DNA from: Bryoerythrophyllum caledonicum
Taxonomy: Eukaryota; Streptophyta; Bryopsida; Pottiales; Pottiaceae
Direction: 5' to 3'
DNA: 64,000 nt
NCBI GenBank assembly: GCA_963971425.1
Contig: OZ020515.1
Coordinates: 17,748,291 to 17,812,290 of the forward strand
The position numbers and the translations under genes were made by a program. Below, piece after piece: positions 45,440-56,107 of the stretch (positions within the stretch are counted from its first letter, which is position 1; each line of letters starts with the position of its first letter). The notes beneath the pieces are model-generated. The model saw nothing but the letters and a program-made list of their open reading frames with translations, did not search any database and was not told the origin of the DNA.

Positions 45440-46313
45440 TGTCGTAGTCTAATGGTTCGTAATTTCCAATGATTAACCGAAATTAAGAGAGCCCCCTTAT
45501 CAAATCGTTTTTAGGGCATTTTATCGTGTGTCAAACTTTTTAAATATAAGAACAATACATACTCAATACCTCACTACACCCGGAAAGATGGCTTCTCCGG
45601 TACATTGGTGGCCGGTAAAAAGTATCCACAATTGTTTAATTTAAAGTTGTTGAGCGTCAGAGTAGTTTTCTAGTAAGTTTTTAGAGTGCCGGAAAAGTCA
45701 CTGCTCTCTGTTCTCGCAGTCCAGAGGCCACAATATCCACAACTTAACTCTACACCATGAAAGAGTTTAAAGACTGCAGCTAGTTAACCGGCCCTCACAA
45801 TTTACCGGAAAATAGTCCCAGAAACAACCCGAAAAACAACACTGATAAACCAATCACGCAAAGCCGGATTCCAACTACAACTACGCCCAATGAATTAAAC
45901 AAGGAAGATACAAGAATCACAACAATCTAGTGCTAAGTAATTCACACAAGCAAGACAACTTTCCACGCGGATCAAATGATCTCATCCACTGTAAGGGTAG
46001 AAAACCAAGAATACTCCAAACTCAGGCTTAGCCGAGATCTCTCTCGGTATACCAAGAGGGGGGATATCATCCCTCCTCCCCACCAATCCAAGCACATCCC
46101 ACTTAAGGGATGTTATCATAAATAGCAGTGGGCTTCCCGGATCCCATCCAATGAGCAACTCTTCCCGGTCCAACCGCTCTAGGGTTCGGAGTAGATCCCG
46201 GATCTTACTCCACCATCTAGCTTGGATATCCTACTCCTTCCGGAATCCTTAGCTTACATTCAACCACATAACACTCAACAAGCCACAACCTTGCACATCC
46301 TAGCAAAGACCTA
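45440..46313 (-). other. E3 3' part up to the CACTA-like insertion
   Basis: Non-coding and rich in TTCCGG/CCGGAA, as in E1. The last 60 bp (minus strand GGCTCTCT...TTGGAAA...TTAGACTACGACA) can be aligned with the end of E1 (GGTCTCTGTGGG...TTTGGAAAG...TTAGTGACGA). Confidence 0.45.
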
Positions 46314-48092
46314 TACTGTAAGAAAACCATGTTTTTGGTGTCGTCAAGGATATTAAGTGTTGTGTTTTCCGTATTGTCACACGTCAGTCGAAAAATTGCT
46401 ACAGTACCTCAAATTTAGTTTGACGTTGCATGAAACGTGTTCCTATTAATGACAAAATGTGTTGATATCACCATAGATATGCACGTTTTTGGTGAGGTCA
46501 AAAGAAACGTGACCACGTCAGACTATGACATCATAGAAAACACGGGATGTCCACGTCAACTATAGTTGCATTTAATTTTACTGTAGAATGACAGTAGCCT
46601 ACTGCCCAAAAGCAAAAATTAAGAAAATGGGCAGCTTTCATCCGTAGTGGATGAAATATGTCGCAAGGAAAGAAGAGCCGAAGGGCGACTTTCTCAAAAG
46701 CAACCTCCACAGCATCTACACTTTACTTTTAGGAGTGTGGGTGAGAACAAATTGAACTTAGGTGATAGAAGTGGGAGGTGGGGAGCGGCGAAGCTCACTA
46801 CAACGCCAAGAGGAGTGAGATTAAGAGAACAACAAAGAGTAGAAAGAGGCAACTTGAAGGTGATGGAGCAAAGCAACGGCGGCGATGGCGGTGGTTATGG
46901 CGACGGCTATGGCCGCAGCTATGGTGGGAGCCATGGAGCGGTGACGATGGAGCTAGCTGGGAGCAAGGAAGGCGATCTGTGGCAAATCAAGACGGCAAAG
47001 GGAGAGCTCAAAGGGAAGAAGAAGACAAGGGGAGCTTTGGCCATAGTTGGCTAACCTTGGCCATAGTTGGCTAACCCCAGCCATAGCTGACCTCAGCCAT
47101 GGCTAGGAAATCCTAGCCATAGCCAAGTTCAGTATTCGCCACCACAGAGAGGCTGTTGCAACAGCAAGGTCGGTACGTCCTCCACTCATTTAGAACTCGT
47201 GAAGCACATTGTGAGGTCTTTGCATCGAACTGCATGTACGTTATTCTAACATGAACTTGCGCGGAGCTCCACCTCGCAATCATCTTCACGCCGAATTCCT
47301 CCTCGTGGCACAGGTCGCGCCAAGCTGCAAACTGCAGCTCTCCCATCCACACAGCGCCAAACTCCAGCTCTGTAGATCCTCTTGAGTGCCGAAGCTCTGA
47401 CCTAGGCCGTCGCACTTCTCCAACGTAGTTTGAAGAACAATTTTTAGGCACCCTAAACCCTTCCCGAATGCCCATGCTCGTTCATCAATTGCCTTAGCAA
47501 GCGCCAAATCACACACATTAGGGTTTAGAAACATGTTTAGAAAAACGTCCAAAAGAACATGCTAGATGTAGTGAACATGATCTCCAGCATGAAAAAGGTC
47601 AATGACAACATATAGGCAGAACGCGCCAACGTCAAGATTGATGTCATGAGCAACATGAGCATGTCAAAAGGAACGTCAAAACTAACAGCCTTGTGTGGAC
47701 GAAAAATGCTCTAAAAGCATGACGTCAGCTGACGTCGGTTGTCCACGTCATAATTCTTCAGGTCCAAGTCAACAATTTTTAAAATTTCACATCACTGCCC
47801 GCTCAAAATGGAGTGGGATGAAAAAAATCCCGCGTGGCATTGCCCTAAGGAAAACATAGATGATGTGGACATGGGCCCCCCTCCACGTGAAGCCCTTTCC
47901 CACACATTTCAGGCAATGTTCAGTTGGATGTCAGGAGGTTGACAATCATGTTACGACAAATTTTTTGGCGTTTTTGGCCAGTTCCTCTAGACGGATTTTA
48001 GGTGACATCAACATTGACGCAATAGCATGTTACTTTTGACGTTCAGGCATGTTTTTCACCGTGTTACAAAAAACATGGATTTCTTATAGTGC
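46314..48092. mobile_element. CACTA-like non-autonomous DNA transposon inserted in E3
   Basis: The left end TACTGTAAGAAAACCATGTT and the reverse complement of the right end CACTATAAGAAATCCATGTT match over 17 of 20 positions. The CACTAYAAGAAA start is typical of plant CACTA (En/Spm) elements. The flanks CTA and CCA could be a worn 3-bp duplication. Subterminal ACGTCA/TGACGT motifs recur at both ends (for example ACCACGTCAGACTATGACAT on the left, ATGACGTCAGCTGACGTCGG on the right). No transposase is present, so it depends on another element. Confidence 0.75.
46647..47054 (+). CDS. ORF inside the CACTA-like element, unknown
   Basis: 135 codons. A basic N-terminal half is followed by a Gly-rich segment (GGDGGGYGDGYGRSYGGSHG) and a Lys-rich end. 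The Gly-rich part follows a GGC/GGT repeat and could be non-functional. It may be a captured host fragment. At 47040-47130 the motif CATAGTTGGCTAACC/CCATAGCTGACC repeats about five times. Confidence 0.25.
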   Translation: MDEICRKERRAEGRLSQKQPPQHLHFTFRSVGENKLNLGDRSGRWGAAKLTTTPRGVRLREQQRVERGNLKVMEQSNGGDGGGYGDGYGRSYGGSHGAVTMELAGSKEGDLWQIKTAKGELKGKKKTRGALAIVG

Positions 48093-48639
48093 CACTAGGA
48101 AGACTCAACTCTCTCCCTCTCTACTCACACAAGCTCAACAATAACTCTATACAGAAGCAATAAAGGCAAGACACAAGCAAAGCAACAAAGAGTAGAATAC
48201 TTAAAACAAGAGCCCAAGGCTCCTTAACTATAGAAAGGCCACTTGCTACCCTTCACAACCTAGATCCACAAAAGGTAGAAAACGGCATCTAGATCCTAGA
48301 ATTGAGGGTTGTCTAGTCACCGGCGGATTGCCGGTTAGACCGGTGAACCGGAAGACTCCCGGTCTGAGACCGGTAAAAACATACTTTAACAATAGCATGT
48401 AGCCGGAGAATTCACTCAAGTGGTAGTGACCGGGTGCACAATGGGGCCCCATCGACATCACTACTCCCATCCTAGCATTAGTCTACCGTACCTAGCATCA
48501 TCCTATCAACGGATAGGATAAATCCTTAATGACATATAACATATAACATATAACATAGGCTCATCTGGAAGACTTATCCAGAAGAGTGGACTTATCTTCC
48601 GGTAGATCTATGGAAGGATGGATTGGAAGACTTGGAGTA

Positions 48640-50107
48640 TCCACGGGCATATAGTCAAATGGATCCACCAAAGGGTTGGAAATCTCAACCAGAAGGTCTA
48701 CCGGTCGATTGGGAGTATCTACCGGTATATTGGAAGTATCCTCCGATACCTAAGAAGTCTCCACCGGATCAACAAGCATAGCAACCGGAGACTCAACTAA
48801 AGAATCCATTCGTGAGAAGGAACCGGGAGGATTGACCGGGAGACCTCGTTGTCTCTTATAGACTTTCACACCCCACTCATTGGAAGATGGAGAATCCGCT
48901 CTACTCATTGAACATTGAGTCGGTGGATCATCATCTTCTGAAGAAAGAGAACATGTATATATAAACCTTCTCTTCTTTTGGGTTGGACTCCGGTCTTGCA
49001 TTGGTGTGGTGGCACTCGTATGTTCAGCAAGCAGCTTGGTTAGTGCCACCATAGTCTCTTGTGCCTTGACCTTCGTGTTAAGGTGCGTCTTCTAGGATGT
49101 CCGGAGATCCCTATTCACTTTGGTTATTTGTTCCCGGATCTCTTGGGCTGTAGTTAATATATCTTTGGTGTCTTCTACTCCAAAGACCTTCCGGAGAGCC
49201 CTCTAAAGACTCTTTGCCTCCAGAAGCTCCATCTCCATTTGTTGGACATTCTGGGTCACATCCCGGAAGAACTTAGCTATTTTCTCCTCTAGTGTGAGAT
49301 TCTTGGATGGCTGGGGTGGTGGTGGTGGTGGTGGTGGATTTTTCCGGTGAGACCGGGATGACCTACCATCGTTCCAGAGTGACTGGGATGATGATGCCTC
49401 TAGTTGGTATGTTGGTAGCGCCAACCTTCGTTCAGTATATTGGGGAAAGGCCCGAGGACCATGGTCTAGGGGAACCATCCCTTGCCTCCAAATCCTCTTT
49501 TCTTCCGATTCCAGACAGCCTCAATGCTCATACAAATGCATGAGGTATAGAATCAAAAAAATCTTGGAACACCCACCTTGTTGAATTGCCCGAAGTTGTG
49601 GCAAAAATGCTACTTCCAACAAAAATCCCCAGTCCGAGAAGGAATCCTCGAAGAATGCCTTTAAGTAGGTTGTGGCGAATTGCAATGTGATTCTTTCAAG
49701 TCATTTGGGATAGAAAATTGGGTTTAAAACTCAACCACCCTCCTCAACCGGCTGTTCGTGAATTGATCACTCCAGTAGCACTCCAATACGTTGTAGGAGC
49801 TTGATAGGTGCTTATCCAACAACTTCCAAATGACCCCAAGCGTCCATCCCTCCTCTTCTGCAAAAGAGTACACATTACGCCATACTTCTTTGGTCCATGT
49901 CAAAGGATTAGCCCGGTAGACTCCCTAGGGTGTCCCGGGAGGTAACAACTCCACGGCTACATATCCCTTTTCGAAGACCCAAGGTTTCTCGTATGATCAC
50001 ATGCAACCCATCCGGGTGAGGTCTTCCTCCAACTGTCCTCTTTTTTCAGTCCCCTCCCATTTGTTAGGGTCAATCTTGGAAAGCTTCAGTGTCACTGATA
50101 CAGTCAT
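48640..50107 (-). pseudogene. E3-encoded coiled-coil protein, strongly decayed (same family as E1/E2)
   Basis: The minus strand opens at an ATG at 50107 with a start region that keeps the family signature (LEEDLTRMGC). A Pro-rich run (from a GGT repeat, 49316-49341) leads to a helical block (NVQQMEMELLEAKSL) and a coiled coil ending TMVALTKLLAEH, which corresponds to the end of the coiled coil in E1 and E2. A Ser/Asp/Glu-rich tail follows. The middle conserved block is poorly preserved. Function unknown. The gene is broken. Confidence 0.5.
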
Positions 50108-50109
50108 GT

Positions 50110-51688
50110 TGTCCGGGATGGACTAACTTCGGGATGTGCCTGTACTTCCACCAATCATCCTACCAACTTATCACAATTTCCGGTCCAGCCCAGAAAACAC
50201 AAGTATACCGGGCAATTGGTGTACTTTTCTCCCAAATATTTTTCTAGATTCATGTGGATGTAGGCATCTCACATATCTAGAAACACAATTAAACGAAACA
50301 AAATAACAATCAACCACTTCAAGCGAAAGAGATGACTATGTTAGGAGAACAAAGATTTTTGAAGGGGGTTTTCCAAGAGACCAAAGAGGCCGGGAAAAAG
50401 ACAGAAAATCTAGGCAAGACTAGGAAAAGGGGAAGAATAGGGAGAACAGAAACGAATACTTGCCACAAGGCCGGGACAATGGAAAATAAACGATGGCCCG
50501 ACAAAGAGTAGATGCACGAGTAACAAGAATCCAAGATTCTAGGACGTCGTACGAGGTCTAAGTAGAGTCTACCGGGAGACTTTTCTTTAGACAAGAAAGA
50601 AGGCAATCGGAATTCTCCCCGGGAAAAGGAAAATGAGAAGAGATCTTACAAACGAGGAAGTTGTACAAACAAGTACAACCCATTAATTGACAAGAATCAC
50701 CTTGTTCACAATCCTTGCCACCTCCTTGTTGCAATCGCAACCTCCTCGCAATTGTGGTTTAGTCTTTGAATCTTCTTGCCGCGGTTGTGAACCTCCTTGC
50801 ACCACCTCCACGCCTAGTAATCGTCACCTCCGTTGTGTCTAAAACCCCATCCGCCACAATTACCACAAACCCTAGTTTGCAAATTCAAACCCTAAGTGGC
50901 TGCAACTCTCCTTCAACCTTCCTCCACAAACCCTCCTCTTTGTGATGGCCATCTTCGTCTTCATAATATCCTCCTTCCTCTCTTCTTCGTCCATCTTCTT
51001 CCTCCTTGTTCATCTTTATTTTTGCTCCTCTTGCGGTATTGTTACTCCTCTCGCGGTACTGTTGCTCGCCTCGCGGTACTGTTGCTCTCCTTGCGTATTG
51101 TTGCTCTCTTTGCATATTGTTGCTCTCCTCGCAGTACCCGGGCAGTACCCCTCCCTTTGATACTTGGTACCCGGCTGGTACACAGTCGATACCCGGTTGT
51201 AGCCCGCGTATCAGCCTTTTTAATATTTCTATTTTTCAATCTTTTTCTTTTTCTCCTTTTTATCTTTTTCTTTCATATAAAATTAAACTCCTATTCTTTC
51301 AAATAAGAATTTAAGTTTTCAACAACACTTCAACTAAAAAGGAAACCTAATCAATTAAACTAAAAAGAAAACCAATAAATAGTCTATCTACTCAACAAAA
51401 ACTGAACTAGCTAATTTAACCCTAAGTGGTGATTTGAACCTTTGTCCCGGAGACTTTCCCGGACATTCTCTTTTAGCTTTTCGGGGCATAAAATTTAGTT
51501 TGTTTAAGGCCCGGTTTTATCACCACTATAACACTAACTATCTAGTTAAGCATTTTTCTATTTCACTATTTGCTATACAATCTAATTTTATGCAATACTA
51601 ACTACTTTGCCGGTTATCTAAACTAAAAATCACAATTTAACTAATTTTTTTTGTAGGGGCAACTTAGTGGGAGTTTCAGACTCCCACA
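50110..51688 (-). other. E3 leader region
   Basis: Between the E3 5' end and its coding region. Around 51040-51160 (plus strand) CTCGCGGTACTGTTGCTC-type units repeat about six times. No protein similarity is seen. The terminal hairpin lies at 51667-51688. Confidence 0.45.
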
Positions 51689-51693
51689 TGGAG

Positions 51694-52711
51694 TCACAGA
51701 ACAATGGCAAGCATTCAAAGTGAAGTTAATATGGGAAGGTTGCGCCACAGTTGCAGGAACAACGGCGAGGGAGAGCTTGGTTGCCTCCTTGTATTGTGAG
51801 TTTTAGGTCTATTGTTTTGTCTTGGCTGCTTATGTGTGAATCTTGGTCCTCTTCATCTTGGTTGTTCCTTGTGTGTTGCTTGTGCCAAGAAGTAGAGGTG
51901 GTCGGCTGCTGCAACTTGTGCCTTGTGTGTTGGCTTGGTGTTTTCTCTTTAGAGCTAGTTAATTAGAAAAGAATGCAGTGTTATCTTATATCTCATTTGT
52001 TTGTGTCATTGTCATTCCTTCTCTCTCCTTGAATATTGTTGTCTAATTTAGGTTACATGACTTGTGTTGGATGAATAGGAATTTTTGGAGTGGTTTACTG
52101 TAACATGTTTGTTATTATTACCCCTAGTCTATTTTCTTTTGCCAAAAAAAAGTAGAGTAGTCTGCAATCTCCAAGATTATTGTAGGTACAAGCATTGTAT
52201 TCTTTTGAGTCAGTCCTTCTATTAAGTGAAACCGTCCATATTATATGGTTGTTCTCACTTTGCAAGGATAACCAAGATGAAATACTACCTCATTTTTTGA
52301 ATAGGTTCACAATATACTTACGCATGTGCGTCTGGCTGATATGAAGTCATGGAAGGTTGCGCTGCTATACACAAACCCTAGGCGGATGAACTCATTTGCC
52401 TAATGAAAATTATACATGAGACGTACACCTTTTAAAGATTGTAAATAAATAAATTAGTAAAATAGCTAACTTTGCAAAATCGATACTTCAACACAATGAA
52501 GCTCCAACACCGCATCCCTTCACATGACTATGAACTACCTATATATATGTATTGCCAAGATTGAAAATATGTACACTATATCAAAAGTATTGTTTAGTGT
52601 TGTGTCACAGTTAATATTGTTTACATTATACTATTTCTAGAAAAGTTGATAATATCTCTTAATCTCACTTATGCTACTTTGAGTGTATATAATAAACTAT
52701 AGTGCATATAT
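51694..52711. other. Stretch with no confident gene
   Basis: A Trp/Cys/Leu-rich plus-strand frame (51751-51966) is open but unlike a protein domain. The rest is AT-rich, with stops in all frames. Confidence 0.35.
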
Positions 52712-53078
52712 TGTATACCATAGGGGAACCTCTAGTTTGGCGTTTATTAATTAGAAAAATACTTGCCAAATTAAGTGGAAAAATTGCCGAAATTAGATAA
52801 ACTATATATTTACAGATTTTGTCACCTTGGAAGACATCAAAGGGGAGTGGGGCTTGGAAAAGACTCCCTCCAAGGTTGTGCATGCATGGAGGCTTTGATT
52901 TAGAATCCCAAGGTCTTGGGTTCAAACCCCACGGTCGTCAAATGTGCTAAATATAGAAATATGTGATTTCTTGCCAAAAATTAATTTATTTTTATTTTGG
53001 ATGCCGGATGGCCTTTACTCACTTTAATTAATTATTTGGCATGGAGGTGCTGAACTAGAGGTTCACGGATGGTATACA
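52712..53078. mobile_element. MITE with ~30-bp inverted ends
   Basis: The left end TGTATACCATAGGGGAACCT continues CTAGTTTGGC. The reverse complement of the right end reads TGTATACCATCCGTGAACCT and CTAGTTCAGC, so about 25 of 30 positions match. Length 367 bp, no coding potential. GGGTTCAAACCCC at 52919-52931 looks like a Pol III B box, but no A box is convincing. The superfamily is undecided because the target duplication is unclear in the AT-rich flanks. Confidence 0.75.
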
Positions 53079-53093
53079 TTCTAATATATAGAA

Positions 53094-53500
53094 CTAGTGG
53101 GGTACCCGTGTCCTCCGGACACAACATTTTTTTGTGTTGAGTCCCAACCTCCCCGTCCCCTAGCCCTTTCCCTCCAATCCATCGTCCCCCCGTCCTTGTC
53201 CCCTTGTCCCCCGTCCCCGTCTCCGTCCCCCGTCGCTCAAGGCGAGGTGTCCTCCAGCGTCATTACAAACAGCACAAATCTACGCAACAGACTGCAGATT
53301 CGCATCCAGCATTTCCGGTAGATCCACCACCACACCATCCCTGGGATCATACGTGGTCCCGGAGACTCGAAACATCCACAACGTGTCCGCCATGTCCACC
53401 GCCACCAAGTGCACCACCGACATCTGATTCGTCGTTAAAGTGTCCGTCTTATCGGAGAAAATCACACTCGTGCACCCCAACGTATGTCTTCAACATAGTA
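53094..53500 (-). mobile_element. Helitron-like element H3 with a captured gene fragment (5' end not located)
   Basis: The minus strand ends with the same hairpin and terminus as H1 (GTGTCCGGAGGACAC, 10 bases, CTAG, then T). The first ~130 bp, including ACAACATTTTTTTGTGTT and the C-rich TGTCCCC repeats, are nearly identical to H1 at 40735-40870. Beyond that, H3 carries a Ca2+-ATPase exon that H1 lacks. The 5' end must lie right of 53480, but I could not find a TC-type terminus with confidence. Confidence 0.75.
53215..53484 (-). pseudogene. Captured exon of an ER-type P-type Ca2+-ATPase (ECA/SERCA family)
   Basis: The minus strand reads [20 protein letters not shown], the phosphorylation loop of P-type ATPases (DKTGTLT, here with Gly changed to Asp). 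It continues through [12 protein letters not shown] and [10 protein letters not shown], one stop, then ICAVCNDAGG. This order (DKTGT, DPRDG, NLQ, ICAVCNDA) is that of plant ER-type Ca2+-ATPases. In the real enzyme the Asp of DKTGT is phosphorylated by ATP to drive Ca2+ import into the ER. The fragment covers only about 85 residues, has a stop and a changed key residue, and lies inside a Helitron, so it is a dead copy carried from elsewhere. Confidence 0.9.
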
Positions 53501-54470
53501 AATGTAGTCTTTGTTATCCACGTATGCAAGATACATTAAGAATCTGTGGCACATATTTTAATTTTTGAATACAAAAAGTGTATATAAATTTAGCAGTATA
53601 CACACCTTTGAATTGAAGATTTTTCAACTAACATCTTTCAATACATGAAGCTTTTCATCTTCAAATATGACACTCTACATGTGGAATACATGACCATTTT
53701 AAAACTTCTCAACCATGTCGTAGGTGCAATAATGATCTGAATTTGAAATGCCATGTGTCATTAAACTGGGCTCAACACAAATACTAATTTTTGTAACTAT
53801 TGTATACATCAATTTATACATCCTAAAATCTGATGTAATTATCAATTGATTCCACTGATCTAAAAGGTCGTTCAATACAAAAAGAAGTAAAATCATACAT
53901 TCAATTGTTAGAGAATAACAGATTTTCACAACGAAAGAAGTGTGGGACATGATGATTTTAATATGCGCACATTGGATTTGGTGTTTAAACATTGTAGATA
54001 TTAAACAAATTCCATATGTTTAGGATGAACCATCCTATAAAACAATGAAAGTGGCTCTAAAAAGCCTAAAAATGCTCCAAGGGTGAAAGAGAGAACAATC
54101 ACGTATCCAAGTACTATCATACAAAGACATGATAATTCTAACAACATCGATCACTGTAAAGATTGAAGGAAAACTTGATAGGTTCAGAGTACTCCATCAA
54201 CTCCAAAGCCCTGAAAAGCCTGCTTCAGTAGAAGAGTTCAATAGTGAAACTTGCACGCATAGAGTTCCAAGAATAGCAGCTCGTCTCTCTCCTCCAAAAT
54301 CCTCACAACGATTTTGGCGCAGGGTGATGAATTTTCCGGAATCCCTCACAAGTGTGCAAAGTGGTCAGAAGTGAACAACAGCTACCGAAAAGGAGGCATC
54401 ACAATGACGACAAGCTTGAATGGCAAGGAAAACAACAAATTCAAGGTGAAGCCATGAATCAAAACCTAAG
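53501..54470. other. Stretch with no confident gene
   Basis: AT-rich and without recognisable coding sequence. An 81-codon plus-strand frame at 54129-54374 shows no domain. Part of it may still belong to H3. Confidence 0.35.
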
Positions 54471-54474
54471 TACA

Positions 54475-54570
54475 AAAGAGAGCTGAAATCCATGAAACAA
54501 ATCCTGAATACATGAGAGAGCTGAAGCCGTGATGCAAATCCTGAAGACATGAGAGAGATGAACCACACGG
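54475..54570. repeat. Short tandem repeat, ~37-bp unit x 2.5
   Basis: AGAGAGCTGAAATCCATG... and AGAGAGCTGAAGCCGTGATG..., both running into CAAATCCTGAA-ACATG, are followed by the start of a third unit. Confidence 0.7.
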
Positions 54571-55084
54571 ACCTTGTTAGCACCGAGGAAGCCCGAGAGA
54601 ATGGTGATTGCTTCTCATAAAACTTAGTTAACCACATCCTTCAAATCCTAAACCTCATCAAAGCTTCCCTGAGACGTATATTGTCTTCACCGCATTCTTC
54701 CTCCATCACTGACAAAAACCCTAGGCGCTGATTGTGAAGCTTTCTTCCATCATCCAGCGACACGAAAAAACTTGTGCACAATAGGCCCACGCACATCAGG
54801 GTTGCATCGCCGGCTGCAGCCACGGCACCCGTATACGCAGCCCCGAATGAACAGTGCACTCATCCACCAAGGCCGCCGAGGTCGGCTGCTGGAGGAGCGA
54901 GCCAAATTCTGGCAGCGGCTGCCAGCCAGGTCGCAGCCACCGCAACTCTAGGGCGTTTTTACCTGCGCAAACCATCGAAGCTCACGTTTCAGCAGAACCC
55001 CTCACCCATAAATAACCAAACACATTGCACAACAAACCAACTCTTGCAACTCGCCCTCTCCCACTCTTTCTTCTCCACTCAATT

Positions 55085-56107
55085 ATGGCTAATCGTACAG
55101 GCTACCTTGCAAGGATGATGGAGATGCAAGGAGGTGCTTACTCCTCTGTAGAAGAAGAGTTTTCTGAACGAGAAGAGGAGTTTTATGAGGACGTGGAGAC
55201 TAGAGAAGTAGAGCCTTCTGGCATTGAGCGCCTCTTGAGAGCGTTCCAGCAAAAGGAGGCAACTAGGCAGCAAGCAGAGGCGGGGAGGCCGGGAGCAAGT
55301 GGGGGGGCAAGGCAACATCCACAAGCAGCAACACAACCCGCAAGTCAGGCAAGCCTTCCTTCACAACGTACGGAGGATGCGGGTTCTGCAGAGTCCAAGA
55401 ACTGGAGTAAGGAGGCGGTTTTGGAGCTCATTCAGATGATTGGGGAACACATTGCTGATTTAGGTTTGTGTTCATTTTGCCTCAAGGATTGGGATCGATT
55501 TCGTGAGAGAATTGTTGCCAAGTATGTGAAGAAATCATGCAGACAGCCCAAGCATGTGAAGGACAAGTGGGAGAAATTGAGGAAGCAATATTATGCCTAG
55601 AAGAAATTGCACAATGTATCAGGGGACAATGCAAGGTCCAAATGGGTATGGTATGATGCAATGGACACTATATTATCGAAAACGGCCAACGCAAATGGAG
55701 TGTCAGGGGCCTTTGATCAAGGAGCTCCGGTAGTCGAAACGGTATATGCTCAGGTAGTCGAAACGGAATATGCTCCGGTTGATTTGGATGACGATTTTAC
55801 ACCACCAGAGGCAGTTGTTGAAGAAAGAGCCAATCGAGCGGCGAATTTATTTGGAACTCATGGACGCGTGAACATGAAACGGCAGAAAACGACAAATGGT
55901 GATATGAGTAGTGCATTAGATCGTTTTGCTGATTCATCTGCTCGCATTGAGCGGATGAAAATTGAAACTGCCATACAGCTTCATGCAGACAACAAGAAGC
56001 TTGAAATGGACATATTAGCTGCAATACAGGCTTCACAAGAGCGTGTTGCAGCGTTATTTGCTGATGTCATTCGTAGCCAGAGGCCATCTGCCTTAATGTT
56101 GTATTGA
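55085..56107 (+). pseudogene. Trihelix (Myb/SANT-like) DNA-binding protein with one in-frame TAG
   Basis: The frame starts ATGGCTAATCG, after a CA/CT-rich leader with ATAAATAA about 75 bp upstream. It runs 340 codons to TGA at 56105 with one in-frame TAG at 55598. Parts: an acidic/Gln/Ala-rich N-terminus; a trihelix domain from about residue 105 (NWSKEAVLELIQMI, WDRFRERIVAKY, CRQPKHVKDKWEKLRKQYY), continuing past the stop with KKLHN and WVWYDAMD; a linker with VVETVYAQVVETEYAPV repeats; and a helical C-terminus. The TAG stands where a Trp is usual (KKxYxxW-KKL), so one G-to-A change explains it. It resembles both host trihelix factors and the second protein of PIF/Harbinger elements. No transposase lies nearby. 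Confidence 0.75.

Larger units (their letters stand above)
45440..51688 (-). mobile_element. LTR-like unit E3 (probable giant solo LTR carrying an ORF), with a CACTA-like insertion
   Basis: On the plus strand it starts TGTCGTAGTC and ends GACTCCCACA, and the 5-bp target TGGAG is repeated at 45435-45439 and 51689-51693. The ends form a 10-bp imperfect inverted repeat (8 of 10). In its own orientation it begins TGTGGGAGTC with a hairpin (GTGGGAGT/ACTCCCAC), and CAAAAAAAATTAGTTAA soon follows, as in E1. Removing the 1.78-kb insertion leaves about 4.47 kb, close to E1 and E2. It carries the same coding family in the same position. It is broken in many places and looks the most worn of the three, but the duplication is still perfect. 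Confidence 0.7.

Noticed and set aside
52890-52960. tRNA gene
   Set aside because: A B-box-like GGGTTCAAACCCC is present, but no cloverleaf with acceptor and anticodon stems can be drawn.
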